A stretch of 64,000 bases of DNA from Serratia ureilytica (GCF_013375155.1 NZ_JABXOF010000007.1:1-64000), one strand, 5' to 3'; positions 27,985 to 37,240 are shown, counted from the first letter of the stretch. Numbers and translations: made by a program. Notes: generated from the letters alone by a model not told the origin.

Positions 27985-28012
27985 AAATGGCCCGCAGATG
28001 CGGGCCATTTTA
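27985..28012. terminator. Bidirectional terminator between the cytochrome gene and aroP
   Basis: AAATGGCCCGCA and TGCGGGCCATTT flank a very short loop, with seven A on the left and TTTTATT on the right; suited to both convergent genes. Confidence 0.93.
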
Positions 28013-28029
28013 TTGCACGGTCACGGGAT

Positions 28030-29406
28030 TCAACGGCTGGTGACGCCGTCGACACGTTGGCTGCGCTGTTTGATGGCGTAACCGACGGCCAGGATCGCCA
28101 CCCATACCGGGATCAGCAGCACCGAGATTTGAATGCCCGGCGTCAGGTACATGATCACCAGGATGCCGGCCATGAACAGCAGGCACAGGTAGTTGCTGAA
28201 CGGGTACCAGAACGCTTTAAACTTCGGCACCACGCCTTCGCGGTTTTTGGCGGCGCGGAATTTCAGGTGCGCCAGGCTGATCATAGCCCAGTTGATCACC
28301 AGCGCCGATACCACTAACGCCATCAGCAGTTCGAAGGCGCGGCCCGGGATCAGGTAGTTAATCAGCACGCACAGCGCGGTGGCGAGGGCGGAAATGCCGA
28401 TGGCCACCACCGGCACGCCGCGGCCGTCGACCTTCAGCAGGCTTTTCGGGCCGTTGCCCTGCTGCGCCAAGCCGTACAGCATGCGGCTGTTGCAGTAGAC
28501 GCAGCTGTTGTAGACCGACAGCGCGGCGGTGAGCACCACGATGTTCAGCACGGTCGCCACCAGGTTGCTGTTCAGCGCGTGGAAGATCAGCACGAACGGG
28601 CTGCCGCCTTCAACCACTTTGCCCCACGGGTACAGCGACAGCAGAATGGCCAGTGAACCGATATAGAAGATCAGGATGCGGTAGATCACCTGATTGGTGG
28701 CTTTCGGAATGCTTTTTTGCGGGTTGTCGGCTTCAGCGGCGGTGATGCCGACCAGCTCGAGGCCGCCGAAGGAGAACATGATCACCGCCATCGCCATCAC
28801 CAGGCCCATGACGCCGTTCGGGAAGAACCCGCCCTGCGCCCACAGGTTGGTGACGGTGGCTTCCGGGCCGCCCATGCCGCTGAACAGCAGGTAGGCGCCG
28901 AACACGATCATGCCGATAATCGCCACCACTTTGATGATGGCGAACCAGAACTCCATCTCGCCGTAAACTTTGACGTTGGCCAGGTTGATGGCGTTGATCG
29001 CCAGGAAGAATACCGCGGCGGAAACCCAGGTGGGGATCTCCGGCCACCAGTACTGCACGTAGATGCCGACCGCGGTCAGCTCCGCCATCGCCACCAGGAC
29101 ATACAGCACCCAGTAGTTCCAGCCGGAGGCGAAGCCGGCGAAGTTGCCCCAGTATTTGTAGGCGAAGTGGCTGAAGGAGCCGGCGACCGGCTCTTCCACC
29201 ACCATTTCCCCCAGCTGGCGCATGATCAGAAACGCGATGAAGCCGCCGATGGCGTAGCCGAGGAGCACTGACGGGCCGGCCATTTTTATTGTTTGAGCGA
29301 TACCGAGAAATAACCCGGTGCCGATTGCGCCACCTAAGGCGATGAGCTGAATATGGCGGTTTTTCAGGCCGCGCTTCAGCTGGTCACCATGCTGTTGACC
29401 ATCCAT
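28030..29406 (-). CDS. aroP: Aromatic amino acid permease AroP
   Basis: Inner-membrane transporter of the amino acid-polyamine-organocation family, importing Phe, Tyr and Trp by proton symport. The 458-residue product has about 12 hydrophobic segments and matches E. coli AroP, beginning MDGQQHGDQLKRGLKNRHIQ with GGAIGTGLFLG in helix 1. PheP is a close relative, but the location beside pdhR-aceEF fits aroP. ATG at 29406 is preferred (AGAGGG 8 nt upstream); the codon before it is TTG and could also serve. Confidence 0.94.
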   Translation of the reverse strand: MDGQQHGDQLKRGLKNRHIQLIALGGAIGTGLFLGIAQTIKMAGPSVLLGYAIGGFIAFLIMRQLGEMVVEEPVAGSFSHFAYKYWGNFAGFASGWNYWVLYVLVAMAELTAVGIYVQYWWPEIPTWVSAAVFFLAINAINLANVKVYGEMEFWFAIIKVVAIIGMIVFGAYLLFSGMGGPEATVTNLWAQGGFFPNGVMGLVMAMAVIMFSFGGLELVGITAAEADNPQKSIPKATNQVIYRILIFYIGSLAILLSLYPWGKVVEGGSPFVLIFHALNSNLVATVLNIVVLTAALSVYNSCVYCNSRMLYGLAQQGNGPKSLLKVDGRGVPVVAIGISALATALCVLINYLIPGRAFELLMALVVSALVINWAMISLAHLKFRAAKNREGVVPKFKAFWYPFSNYLCLLFMAGILVIMYLTPGIQISVLLIPVWVAILAVGYAIKQRSQRVDGVTSR

Positions 29407-29443
29407 CAATCTAACCCTCTGTCGTTGTGAATGCCCACCTGCC

Positions 29444-29484
29444 TGTAAAGCAGTGGTTACGATGTGTGTTTTGTTTTATTTACG
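29444..29484 (-). promoter_or_regulatory. Two candidate TyrR boxes upstream of aroP
   Basis: TyrR consensus is TGTAAA-N6-TTTACA. Box 1 is TGTAAA-gcagtg-GTTACG (29444-29461), 38 bp from the aroP start. Box 2 is the weaker TGTTTT-gtttta-TTTACG (29467-29484), exactly 23 bp further on. A strong and a weak adjacent box is the arrangement known for TyrR-repressed genes, including E. coli aroP. tyrR itself is not in the window. Confidence 0.65.
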
Positions 29485-29849
29485 GCGTTATAGCTATTAA
29501 TTCCACGGCGCCGCTACCGTTTGGCAGAGAATAATGTTATGCGCGTCGGTTTGCACCTGCTTTGTCGTGTGAGTGATTAAGATTGCAGCAGTTTAGGAAA
29601 CAAAATGCGGGTTGTGTGACGGCAGGGGGGATTCAGTGCATGAAATAAGCAACAAATCACATAATGCGCAAAAATAACGTAGATCTGAACGGTGGGCCGC
29701 GTTCAAATAATGAACGAACCGCCGTTGCGCTGTTCGCCAAATAGCCATTCATTAAAGCGTAATAACCATGCAATAAAACTCGGGCAAAAAGTTTGCACTC
29801 TGCCTTGCGTAAGGTTTGGTAAAAGTTAAATCCCCAACCCGCTGCGTAA

Positions 29850-29862
29850 ATGGTAATACCAT
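29850..29862. promoter_or_regulatory. Possible second PdhR-type site
   Basis: ATGGTAATACCAT is a perfect palindrome around one central base and contains the PdhR core TGGT-N3-ACCA, but lacks the outer AATT of the main operator. It lies about 140 bp upstream of that operator. Confidence 0.4.
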
Positions 29863-29987
29863 CACGGCGTTACCGGTTTGCAGCGGGGTTTTCAGCGGGG
29901 TGTTAAAATGTGCGGGTAACCTGATTTCGATCAAGGCCCGTATGGACAGGAGGTGAATACTTTGTTACTTTACCGTCACGTTTTTGA

Positions 29988-30004
29988 AATTGGTATTACC
30001 AATT
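29988..30004. promoter_or_regulatory. PdhR operator (autoregulatory site of the pdh operon)
   Basis: AATTGGTATTACCAATT is a perfect 17-bp palindrome matching the known PdhR box (AATTGGT-N3-ACCAATT). It ends 33 bp before the pdhR ATG, where binding would block the pdhR-aceE-aceF-lpd promoter until pyruvate releases PdhR. Confidence 0.92.
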
Positions 30005-30037
30005 GACTCCGCGCCATTCGCAGAGAAGAATTCACTC

Positions 30038-30802
30038 ATGGCCTACAGCAAAATCCGCCAACCCAAGTTGTCAGATGTTATCGAGCAACAGCTCGAATAC
30101 CTGATCCTCGAGGGGACACTGCGCCCAGGCGAAAAACTGCCTCCGGAGCGCGAGCTGGCGAAACAATTTGATGTCTCCCGTCCTTCTCTGAGAGAGGCCA
30201 TTCAGCGCCTTGAAGCGAAAGGGCTGCTCCTGCGCCGTCAGGGCGGCGGCACCTTCGTGCAAACTAATCTGTGGCAGAGCTTCAGCGATCCGCTGGCCGA
30301 GCTGCTGGCCGACCATCCCGAATCACAGTTCGATCTGCTGGAAACCCGTCACGCGCTGGAAGGCATTGCCGCCTATTACGCGGCGCTGCGCGGCACCGAT
30401 GAAGATCTGGCGCGCATCCGCGACTGCCACATCGTGATTCAACAGGCTCAAGACAGCGGCGATCTCGACGCCGAAGCCGATGCGGTCATGCAGTATCAAA
30501 TCGCCGTGACTGAAGCCGCTCACAACGTTGTGTTACTTCACCTGCTACGCTGCATGGGGCCGATGCTGGAACAGAACGTGCGTCAGAACTTTGAATTGCT
30601 CTACTCGCGCCGTGAGATGTTGGCAAAAGTGAGCAGCCACCGCGCCGGAATTTTTGAGGCGATTGTGGCACGCGAGCCGGAAAAGGCCCGTGAAGCCTCG
30701 CATCGCCACTTGGCGTTTATCGAGGAAATCTTGCTGGATCTCAGCCGGGAGCATACTCGGCGCGAGAGATCGCTGCGGCGTCTCCAGCAACGCAAGGATT
30801 AA
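30038..30802 (+). CDS. pdhR: Pyruvate-responsive repressor PdhR (GntR/FadR family)
   Basis: 254-residue GntR-family repressor of the pyruvate dehydrogenase operon; pyruvate is the inducer. The start [20 protein letters not shown] equals E. coli PdhR, choosing the ATG at 30038 over an in-frame start at 29984. The winged helix (about 8-75) includes [20 protein letters not shown] and the wing RRQGGGTFV. The C-terminal FCD ligand domain contains ETRHALEG and [12 protein letters not shown]. It leads the operon, with a perfect PdhR operator just upstream. Confidence 0.98.
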   Translation: MAYSKIRQPKLSDVIEQQLEYLILEGTLRPGEKLPPERELAKQFDVSRPSLREAIQRLEAKGLLLRRQGGGTFVQTNLWQSFSDPLAELLADHPESQFDLLETRHALEGIAAYYAALRGTDEDLARIRDCHIVIQQAQDSGDLDAEADAVMQYQIAVTEAAHNVVLLHLLRCMGPMLEQNVRQNFELLYSRREMLAKVSSHRAGIFEAIVAREPEKAREASHRHLAFIEEILLDLSREHTRRERSLRRLQQRKD

Positions 30803-30849
30803 GAGCTGTCCTCTTCAGGGTACACCAGCCTGCGGGGGTTAAGTTCGAG

Positions 30850-30931
30850 GTACTTAGTTAAGTACTTAAGCGGCAACTAAACTGATGGGCCTGTCTTCGT
30901 GTGTTTTTTCACAGAGCACAGGAAGACAGGC
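30850..30931 (+). promoter_or_regulatory. Structured leader between pdhR and aceE
   Basis: Two elements lie in the 165-bp pdhR-aceE gap. GTACTTA-GT-TAAGTAC (30850-30865) is an inverted repeat. GCCTGTCTTC (30889-30898) pairs perfectly with GAAGACAGGC (30922-30931), enclosing a second small stem TGTG-tttttt-CACA. The hairpin ends 36 bp before aceE and could separate pdhR from aceE expression by processing, pausing or protection of the aceE mRNA 5' end. Confidence 0.5.
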
Positions 30932-30967
30932 TCCAAACAAACCATTAGACAGATAAGGAATACCACC

Positions 30968-33631
30968 ATGTCAGAACGTTTAAACAATGACGTGGATCCG
31001 ATCGAAACCCGCGACTGGCTGCAGGCGATCGAATCGGTCATCCGTGAAGAGGGTGTTGAGCGAGCTCAGTTTCTGATTGATCAGGTATTGGGAGAAGCCC
31101 GCAAAGGCGGCGTTAACGTTGCGGCCGGTGCTGCAGCGCACAACTACGTCAACACCATCGCGGTAGAAGACGAACCGGCTTACCCAGGCAACCTGGATCT
31201 GGAACGCCGCATTCGCTCTGCGATCCGTTGGAACGCGATCATGACCGTTCTGCGCGCATCCAAGAAAGACCTGGAGCTGGGCGGCCACATGGCTTCCTTC
31301 CAGTCTTCCGCGACCTTCTATGAAGTCTGCTTTAACCACTTCTTCCGCGCACGCAACGAGAAAGACGGCGGCGACCTGGTCTACTTCCAGGGCCACATCT
31401 CTCCGGGCGTTTACGCGCGCGCCTTCCTTGAAGGCCGCCTGACCGAAGAACAGATGAACAACTTCCGTCAGGAAGTGCACGGCAACGGCCTGTCCTCTTA
31501 CCCGCATCCTAAGTTGATGCCGGAATTCTGGCAGTTCCCGACCGTATCCATGGGCCTGGGCCCAATCAGCGCCATCTATCAGGCGAAGTTCCTGAAATAC
31601 CTGGAACACCGCGGCCTGAAAGACACCTCTGAGCAGACCGTTTACGCCTTCCTGGGCGACGGTGAGATGGATGAGCCGGAATCCAAAGGCGCCATCACCA
31701 TCGCCACCCGCGAGAAGCTGGACAACCTGGTGTTCGTCATCAACTGCAACCTGCAGCGCCTGGACGGCCCGGTCACCGGTAACGGCAAGATCATCAACGA
31801 ACTGGAAGGCATCTTCTCCGGCGCAGGCTGGCAGGTGCTGAAAGTGATCTGGGGCGGCCGTTGGGACGAGCTGCTGCGCAAAGACACCAGCGGTAAACTG
31901 GTTCAGCTGATGAACGAGACCCTGGACGGCGACTACCAGACCTTCAAATCCAAAGACGGCGCTTACGTGCGCGAGCACTTCTTCGGCCGTTACCCGGAAA
32001 CCGCGGCGCTGGTCAAAGACATGACCGACGACGAAATCTGGGCGCTGAACCGTGGTGGTCACGATCCGAAGAAAATCTTCGCTGCACTGAAAAAAGCGCA
32101 GGACACCAAAGGCAAACCGACCGTTATCCTGGCTCACACCATCAAAGGTTACGGCATGGGTGAAACCGCGGAAGGTAAAAACATCGCTCACCAGGTGAAA
32201 AAAATGAACATGGAAGGGGTTCACCACTTCCGCGATCGTTTCAACGTGCCGGTTGCCGATGCTGACATCGAAAAACTGCCGTACATCACCTTCGAGAAAG
32301 ATTCCGAAGAGTACAAATACCTGCACGAACGTCGCCAGGCTCTGAAAGGCTATGTGCCTACCCGTCTGCCGGAGTTCACCCAGAAGCTGGAAATGCCGGC
32401 GCTGGAAGATTTCAGCTCGCTGCTGGAAGAGCAGAACAAAGAGATCTCCACCACTATCGCTTTCGTGCGTGCCCTGAACGTGATGCTGAAGAACAAGTCG
32501 ATCAAAGATCGCCTGGTGCCAATCATCGCCGACGAAGCGCGTACCTTCGGTATGGAAGGTCTGTTCCGTCAGATCGGTATCTACAGCCCGAACGGCCAGC
32601 AGTACACCCCGCAGGACCGTGAGCAGGTTGCTTACTACAAAGAAGACGAGAAAGGCCAAATCCTGCAGGAAGGCATCAACGAACTGGGCGCAGCCTCTTC
32701 CTGGCTGGCCGCAGCGACCTCCTACAGCACCAACGATCTGCCGATGATTCCGTTCTACATCTACTACTCGATGTTCGGTTTCCAACGTATCGGCGACCTG
32801 TGCTGGGCAGCGGGCGACCAACAGGCGCGCGGCTTCCTGATCGGCGGGACCTCGGGCCGTACTACCCTGAACGGCGAAGGTCTGCAGCACGAAGATGGCC
32901 ACAGCCACATTCAGTCTCTGACCATCCCTAACTGCATCTCTTACGATCCGGCTTACGCGTACGAAGTGGCGGTGATCATGCACGACGGTCTGGTGCGCAT
33001 GTATGGCGACAACCCGGAAAACGTGTACTACTACCTGACCACGCTGAACGAAAACTACCACATGCCTGCGATGCCGCAGGGTGCGGAAGAAGGTATCCGC
33101 AAGGGTATCTACAAGCTGGAAACGCTGGAAGGCAGCAAAGGCAAGGTGCAGCTGCTGGGCTCCGGCGCCATCCTGCGCCACGTGCGCGAAGCTGCGCAGA
33201 TCCTGGCGAAGGACTACGGCGTGGGTTCCGACACCTACAGCGTGACCTCGTTCACCGAACTGGCGCGCGACGGCCAGGATTGCGAGCGTTGGAACATGCT
33301 GCACCCAACCGAAGCGCCACGCGTGCCTTACATCGCTCAGGTGATGAACGACGCGCCGGCGGTAGCCTCTACCGACTACATGAAACTGTTCGCCGAACAG
33401 GTTCGTACTTATGTGCCGGCCAGCGATTATCGCGTACTGGGCACCGACGGCTTCGGTCGTTCGGACAGCCGCGAAAACCTGCGTCACCACTTCGAAGTCG
33501 ATGCGTCCTACGTGGTGGTTGCTGCTCTGGGTGAACTGGCTAAACGCGGTGAGATCGAAGCTTCTGTGGTTGCTGATGCAATCAAGAAATTCGACATCAA
33601 CCCGGAAAAAGTTAACCCGCGTCTGGCCTAA
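30968..33631 (+). CDS. aceE: Pyruvate dehydrogenase E1 component
   Basis: Thiamine-diphosphate-dependent E1 subunit of the pyruvate dehydrogenase complex; decarboxylates pyruvate and acetylates lipoyl groups on AceF. The 887-residue product (ATG at 30968, AAGGAA upstream) equals the E. coli length. The ThDP motif GDGEMDEPESKGAI to LVFVINCN covers residues 230-262; GHISPGVYARAFLEGR and the C-terminal SFTELARDGQDCERWN are family hallmarks. Codon use is strongly biased, fitting high expression. Followed 13 bp later by aceF. Confidence 0.98.
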   Translation: MSERLNNDVDPIETRDWLQAIESVIREEGVERAQFLIDQVLGEARKGGVNVAAGAAAHNYVNTIAVEDEPAYPGNLDLERRIRSAIRWNAIMTVLRASKKDLELGGHMASFQSSATFYEVCFNHFFRARNEKDGGDLVYFQGHISPGVYARAFLEGRLTEEQMNNFRQEVHGNGLSSYPHPKLMPEFWQFPTVSMGLGPISAIYQAKFLKYLEHRGLKDTSEQTVYAFLGDGEMDEPESKGAITIATREKLDNLVFVINCNLQRLDGPVTGNGKIINELEGIFSGAGWQVLKVIWGGRWDELLRKDTSGKLVQLMNETLDGDYQTFKSKDGAYVREHFFGRYPETAALVKDMTDDEIWALNRGGHDPKKIFAALKKAQDTKGKPTVILAHTIKGYGMGETAEGKNIAHQVKKMNMEGVHHFRDRFNVPVADADIEKLPYITFEKDSEEYKYLHERRQALKGYVPTRLPEFTQKLEMPALEDFSSLLEEQNKEISTTIAFVRALNVMLKNKSIKDRLVPIIADEARTFGMEGLFRQIGIYSPNGQQYTPQDREQVAYYKEDEKGQILQEGINELGAASSWLAAATSYSTNDLPMIPFYIYYSMFGFQRIGDLCWAAGDQQARGFLIGGTSGRTTLNGEGLQHEDGHSHIQSLTIPNCISYDPAYAYEVAVIMHDGLVRMYGDNPENVYYYLTTLNENYHMPAMPQGAEEGIRKGIYKLETLEGSKGKVQLLGSGAILRHVREAAQILAKDYGVGSDTYSVTSFTELARDGQDCERWNMLHPTEAPRVPYIAQVMNDAPAVASTDYMKLFAEQVRTYVPASDYRVLGTDGFGRSDSRENLRHHFEVDASYVVVAALGELAKRGEIEASVVADAIKKFDINPEKVNPRLA

Positions 33632-33644
33632 GAGGTACTGAATA

Positions 33645-35525
33645 ATGTCTATCGAAATCAACGTACCGGACATCGGTGCAGATGAAGTCGAAATCACCGA
33701 GATTCTGGTGAAGGTCGGCGATAAAGTTGAAGCGGAACAATCGCTGATCACCGTGGAAGGCGACAAGGCCTCCATGGAAGTGCCCTCCCCGCAGGCGGGC
33801 GTGGTGAAAGAGATCAAAGTGGCGGTCGGCGATAAAACCGAAACCGGCAAACTGATCATGATCTTCGAAGCGGCAGGTGCAGCGGAAGCTGCACCGGCGG
33901 CGAAAGCGGAAGAAAAACCGGCGGCAGCAGCTGCCCCGGCTACCGCTGCGGCCAAAGACGTTGCCGTGCCGGATATCGGCGCCGACGAAGTCGAAGTGAC
34001 CGAGATCCTGGTGAAAGTGGGCGACAAGGTGGAAGCCGAGCAGTCCCTGATCACTGTGGAAGGCGACAAGGCTTCCATGGAAGTCCCTGCGCCGTTCGCG
34101 GGCACCGTGAAAGAGATCAAGATCGCGACCGGCGACAAAGTGAAAACCGGTTCCCTGATCATGGTGTTCGAAGTGGCCGGCGCCGCTTCCGCTGCGGCCC
34201 CGGCTGCGGCTGAAGCACCGGCTGCCGCTGCAGCGCCTGCGGCCTCTGCGGCCAAAGACGTCGCCGTGCCGGATATCGGCGGTGACGAAGTCGAAGTGAC
34301 CGAGGTGATGGTCAAGGTGGGCGACAAGGTTGCCGCCGAGCAGTCTCTGATCACCGTGGAAGGCGACAAGGCCTCCATGGAAGTGCCTGCACCGTTCGCG
34401 GGTACCGTGAAAGAGATCAAGATCGCGACCGGCGACAAAGTGAAAACCGGCTCCCTGATCATGGTGTTCGAAGTGGAAGGCGCTGCGCCTGCCGCTGCTG
34501 CCGCTCCAGCCGCTAAAGCGGACGCTGCGCCGGCTCCGGCCGCCGCTAAAGCCGCCGCTCCGGCTGCGAAAGCTGAAGACAAAGGCGAGTTCGCCGAGAA
34601 CGCGGCCTACGTGCACGCGACTCCGGTCATTCGTCGTCTGGCGCGTGAATTCGGCGTTAACCTGGCGAAAGTGAAAGGTACCGGTCGTAAAGGCCGCATC
34701 CTGCGCGAAGACGTTCAGGCTTACGTGAAAGACGCGGTGAAACGCGCTGAAGCGGCCCCGGCTGCTGCCGGCGGCGGTCTGCCAGGCATGCTGCCATGGC
34801 CGAAAGTGGACTTCAGCAAGTTCGGCGAGATCGAAGAAGTCGAAATGGGCCGCATCCAGAAGATCTCTGGTGCGAACCTGAGCCGTAACTGGGTGATGAT
34901 CCCGCACGTGACTCACTTCGACAAAACCGACATCACCGATCTGGAAGCGTTCCGCAAGCAGCAGAACGAAGAAGCGGCCAAGCGCAAGCTGGACGTGAAG
35001 TTCACGCCTGTCGTGTTCATCATGAAAGCCGTCGCTGCCGCTCTGGAGCAGATGCCGCGCTTCAACAGCTCGCTGTCCGAAGATGGCCAGAAGCTGACGC
35101 TGAAGAAATACATCAACATCGGCGTGGCGGTAGATACCCCGAACGGCCTGGTGGTTCCGGTGTTCAAGGACGTGAACAAGAAGAGCATCACCGAGCTGTC
35201 TCGCGAGCTGATGACCATCTCCAAGAAAGCGCGCGACGGCAAGCTGACCGCGGGCGAGATGCAGGGCGGCTGCTTCACCATCTCCAGCCTGGGCGGCATC
35301 GGGACAACTCACTTCGCGCCGATCGTCAACGCGCCGGAAGTGGCTATCCTGGGCGTCTCCAAGTCTGCGATGGAGCCGGTCTGGAACGGTAAAGAGTTCA
35401 TGCCGCGCCTGATGATGCCGATGTCGCTGTCCTTCGACCACCGCGTTATCGACGGTGCCGATGGTGCGCGCTTCATCACCATCATCAACAACATGTTGTC
35501 CGACATTCGCCGTCTGGTGATGTAA
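33645..35525 (+). CDS. aceF: Dihydrolipoyl acetyltransferase, E2 component with three lipoyl domains
   Basis: Core of the pyruvate dehydrogenase complex; moves acetyl groups from lipoyl arms to CoA. The 626 residues hold three lipoyl domains with lipoyl lysines at 41, 142 and 242 (each in VEGDKASME), joined by Ala/Pro-rich linkers (about 77-103, 178-203, 279-312). Next come the E1/E3-binding domain (about 322-360) and the catalytic domain with His599 and Asp603 in [12 protein letters not shown]. Lipoyl domains 2 and 3 are almost identical in DNA. Confidence 0.98.
   Translation: MSIEINVPDIGADEVEITEILVKVGDKVEAEQSLITVEGDKASMEVPSPQAGVVKEIKVAVGDKTETGKLIMIFEAAGAAEAAPAAKAEEKPAAAAAPATAAAKDVAVPDIGADEVEVTEILVKVGDKVEAEQSLITVEGDKASMEVPAPFAGTVKEIKIATGDKVKTGSLIMVFEVAGAASAAAPAAAEAPAAAAAPAASAAKDVAVPDIGGDEVEVTEVMVKVGDKVAAEQSLITVEGDKASMEVPAPFAGTVKEIKIATGDKVKTGSLIMVFEVEGAAPAAAAAPAAKADAAPAPAAAKAAAPAAKAEDKGEFAENAAYVHATPVIRRLAREFGVNLAKVKGTGRKGRILREDVQAYVKDAVKRAEAAPAAAGGGLPGMLPWPKVDFSKFGEIEEVEMGRIQKISGANLSRNWVMIPHVTHFDKTDITDLEAFRKQQNEEAAKRKLDVKFTPVVFIMKAVAAALEQMPRFNSSLSEDGQKLTLKKYINIGVAVDTPNGLVVPVFKDVNKKSITELSRELMTISKKARDGKLTAGEMQGGCFTISSLGGIGTTHFAPIVNAPEVAILGVSKSAMEPVWNGKEFMPRLMMPMSLSFDHRVIDGADGARFITIINNMLSDIRRLVM
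33966..34490 (+). repeat. aceF: In-frame tandem duplication of lipoyl domains 2 and 3 within aceF
   Basis: The segments near 33966-34190 and 34266-34490 are 300 bp apart and nearly base-for-base the same, including linker edges (AAAGACGTYGCCGTGCCGGA at each start). Lipoyl domain 1 is 303 bp further left and has diverged more, especially after the lipoyl lysine. Confidence 0.85.
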
Positions 35526-35532
35526 TGCAAAA

Positions 35533-35554
35533 GGGGCGCAGCATGCTGCGCCCC
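35533..35554 (+). terminator. Hairpin between aceF and lpd
   Basis: GGGGCGCAGCATGCTGCGCCCC is a perfect 22-bp palindrome 8 bp after the aceF stop with no T tract. It probably attenuates read-through to lpd and protects the pdhR-aceEF message. Confidence 0.65.
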
Positions 35555-35631
35555 TGACGATTCTGTAGCAGTTTTGTCGGATTTTGCATAACTCGACAAA
35601 ATTGTTGAGACACGGGTCACTCGAACACGCT

Positions 35632-35659
35632 TTGCAGATTATTAACAATTCTGTAAACT
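35632..35659 (+). promoter_or_regulatory. Probable separate lpd promoter
   Basis: TTGCAG (35632-35637), a 16-bp spacer, and TAAACT (35654-35659) preceded by TG lie 100 bp before lpd. In E. coli lpd is transcribed both from the pdh promoter and from its own promoter at the same position, which lets it also serve 2-oxoglutarate dehydrogenase. Confidence 0.6.
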
Positions 35660-35758
35660 GCTCGCGGTGTAAGCGTCCCGGTGGATGAAGGGCGTTATGA
35701 GATCGATTAGCAATAAAAATGACGTCTGACCCGCCGGACAATCAATTAAGAGGTCATG

Positions 35759-37183
35759 ATGAGTACTGAAATTAAAACTCAGGTCGTGGTACTTGGGGCG
35801 GGCCCGGCAGGTTACTCTGCAGCCTTTCGTTGCGCTGACTTAGGTCTTGAAACCGTTCTGGTTGAACGTTATTCCACTCTGGGCGGGGTTTGCCTGAACG
35901 TGGGATGTATCCCTTCCAAAGCACTGCTGCACGTTGCCAAAGTGATCGAAGAAGCCAAAGCGTTGGCCGAACACGGCATCGTTTTCGGCGAGCCGAAAAC
36001 CGACATCGACAAAGTGCGCGTCTGGAAAGAAAAAGTCATCACTCAGCTGACCGGCGGTCTGGCTGGCATGGCGAAAGGCCGTAAAGTGAAAGTGGTCAAC
36101 GGCCTGGGCAAGTTCACCGGCGCTAACACCCTGGTTGTTGAAGGCGAAAACGGCCCAACCACCATCAACTTCGACAACGCCATCATCGCTGCAGGTTCTC
36201 GTCCGATCCAACTGCCATTCATTCCTCATGAAGATCCACGCGTGTGGGATTCTACCGATGCGCTGGCGCTGAAAACCGTCCCAGAGCGTCTGCTGGTTAT
36301 GGGCGGCGGCATCATCGGCCTGGAAATGGGCACCGTATACCATGCGCTGGGTTCACAGATCGACGTCGTTGAAATGTTCGATCAGGTTATCCCGGCGGCA
36401 GATAAAGACGTGGTGAAAGTCTTCACCAAACGTATCAGCAAGCAGTTCAACCTGATGCTGGAAACCAAAGTGACCGCGGTAGAAGCCAAAGAAGACGGCA
36501 TCTACGTCACGATGGAAGGTAAAAAAGCGCCGGCAGAACCACAGCGTTACGACGCGGTGCTGGTGGCGATCGGCCGCGTGCCGAACGGCAAACTGCTGGA
36601 TGCCGGCAAAGCCGGTGTTGAAGTTGACGAGCGTGGCTTCATCAACGTCGACAAACAGCTGCGCACCAACGTGCCGCACATCTTCGCCATCGGCGACATC
36701 GTCGGTCAGCCGATGCTGGCGCACAAAGGCGTGCACGAAGGCCACGTTGCCGCAGAAGTTATCGCCGGCATGAAGCACTACTTCGATCCGAAAGTGATCC
36801 CATCCATCGCTTACACCGAGCCGGAAGTGGCATGGGTGGGTCTGACCGAGAAAGAAGCGAAAGAGAAAGGCATCAGCTACGAAACCTCCACCTTCCCGTG
36901 GGCGGCTTCCGGCCGTGCGATCGCTTCCGACTGTGCAGACGGCATGACCAAACTGATCTTCGACAAAGAAACTCACCGCATCATCGGTGGCGCGATTGTC
37001 GGCACCAACGGCGGCGAGCTGCTGGGTGAAATAGGTCTGGCTATCGAGATGGGCTGCGACGCGGAAGACATCGCGCTGACCATCCACGCTCACCCGACCC
37101 TGCACGAATCCGTGGGCCTGGCGGCGGAAATCTACGAAGGCAGCATCACCGACCTGCCTAACCCGAAAGCCAAGAAGAAGTAA
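35759..37183 (+). CDS. lpd: Dihydrolipoamide dehydrogenase (E3)
   Basis: FAD enzyme that reoxidises dihydrolipoyl groups with NAD+ in the pyruvate and 2-oxoglutarate dehydrogenase complexes and glycine cleavage. The 474-residue product has the FAD motif VLGAGPAGYSAA, the redox disulfide Cys45/Cys50 in GGVCLNVGCIP, the NAD motif VMGGGIIGLEMG and the catalytic HAHPTLHE near the C-terminus. Adjacent ATGs occur at 35756 and 35759; the second gives the E. coli N-terminus (MSTEIKTQ) and better spacing from AGAGG. Confidence 0.98.
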   Translation: MSTEIKTQVVVLGAGPAGYSAAFRCADLGLETVLVERYSTLGGVCLNVGCIPSKALLHVAKVIEEAKALAEHGIVFGEPKTDIDKVRVWKEKVITQLTGGLAGMAKGRKVKVVNGLGKFTGANTLVVEGENGPTTINFDNAIIAAGSRPIQLPFIPHEDPRVWDSTDALALKTVPERLLVMGGGIIGLEMGTVYHALGSQIDVVEMFDQVIPAADKDVVKVFTKRISKQFNLMLETKVTAVEAKEDGIYVTMEGKKAPAEPQRYDAVLVAIGRVPNGKLLDAGKAGVEVDERGFINVDKQLRTNVPHIFAIGDIVGQPMLAHKGVHEGHVAAEVIAGMKHYFDPKVIPSIAYTEPEVAWVGLTEKEAKEKGISYETSTFPWAASGRAIASDCADGMTKLIFDKETHRIIGGAIVGTNGGELLGEIGLAIEMGCDAEDIALTIHAHPTLHESVGLAAEIYEGSITDLPNPKAKKK

Positions 37184-37207
37184 TTCTGCTGGTTTGACCG
37201 GTTAACA

Positions 37208-37240
37208 AGCGGCTCCTGAGAAGGGGCCGTTTTTTTTTGC
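37208..37240 (+). terminator. Rho-independent terminator after lpd
   Basis: CGGCTCC (37210-37216) and GGGGCCG (37223-37229) form a stem followed directly by a run of nine T. This ends the pdhR-aceE-aceF-lpd operon. Confidence 0.9.

Larger units (their letters stand above)
29410..30037. other. 628-bp divergent control region between aroP and pdhR
   Basis: No protein gene recognised. From left to right it holds the TyrR boxes (29444-29484), an AT-rich stretch (29560-29820) that probably includes the aroP promoter, a TGGT-N3-ACCA palindrome at 29850-29862, and the perfect PdhR operator at 29988-30004. A minus-strand 60-codon frame (29752-29934) lacks support. Confidence 0.75.

Noticed and set aside
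29752..29934. 60-codon minus-strand ORF in the aroP-pdhR gap
   Set aside because: Overlaps a regulatory palindrome, lacks a ribosome binding site, resembles no family known to me.
30980..34582. 1200-codon open frame on the minus strand across aceE and aceF
   Set aside because: It is exactly antisense to two certain genes. Strong codon bias of aceEF avoids codons whose complement is a stop in this frame, and its product has low-complexity Ala/Ser runs mirroring the Ala/Pro linkers.
33612..35741. 709-codon minus-strand frame over aceF
   Set aside because: Antisense shadow of the lipoyl repeats; its His/Phe/Arg-rich repeats mirror the aceF duplication and no ribosome binding site or family is recognisable.
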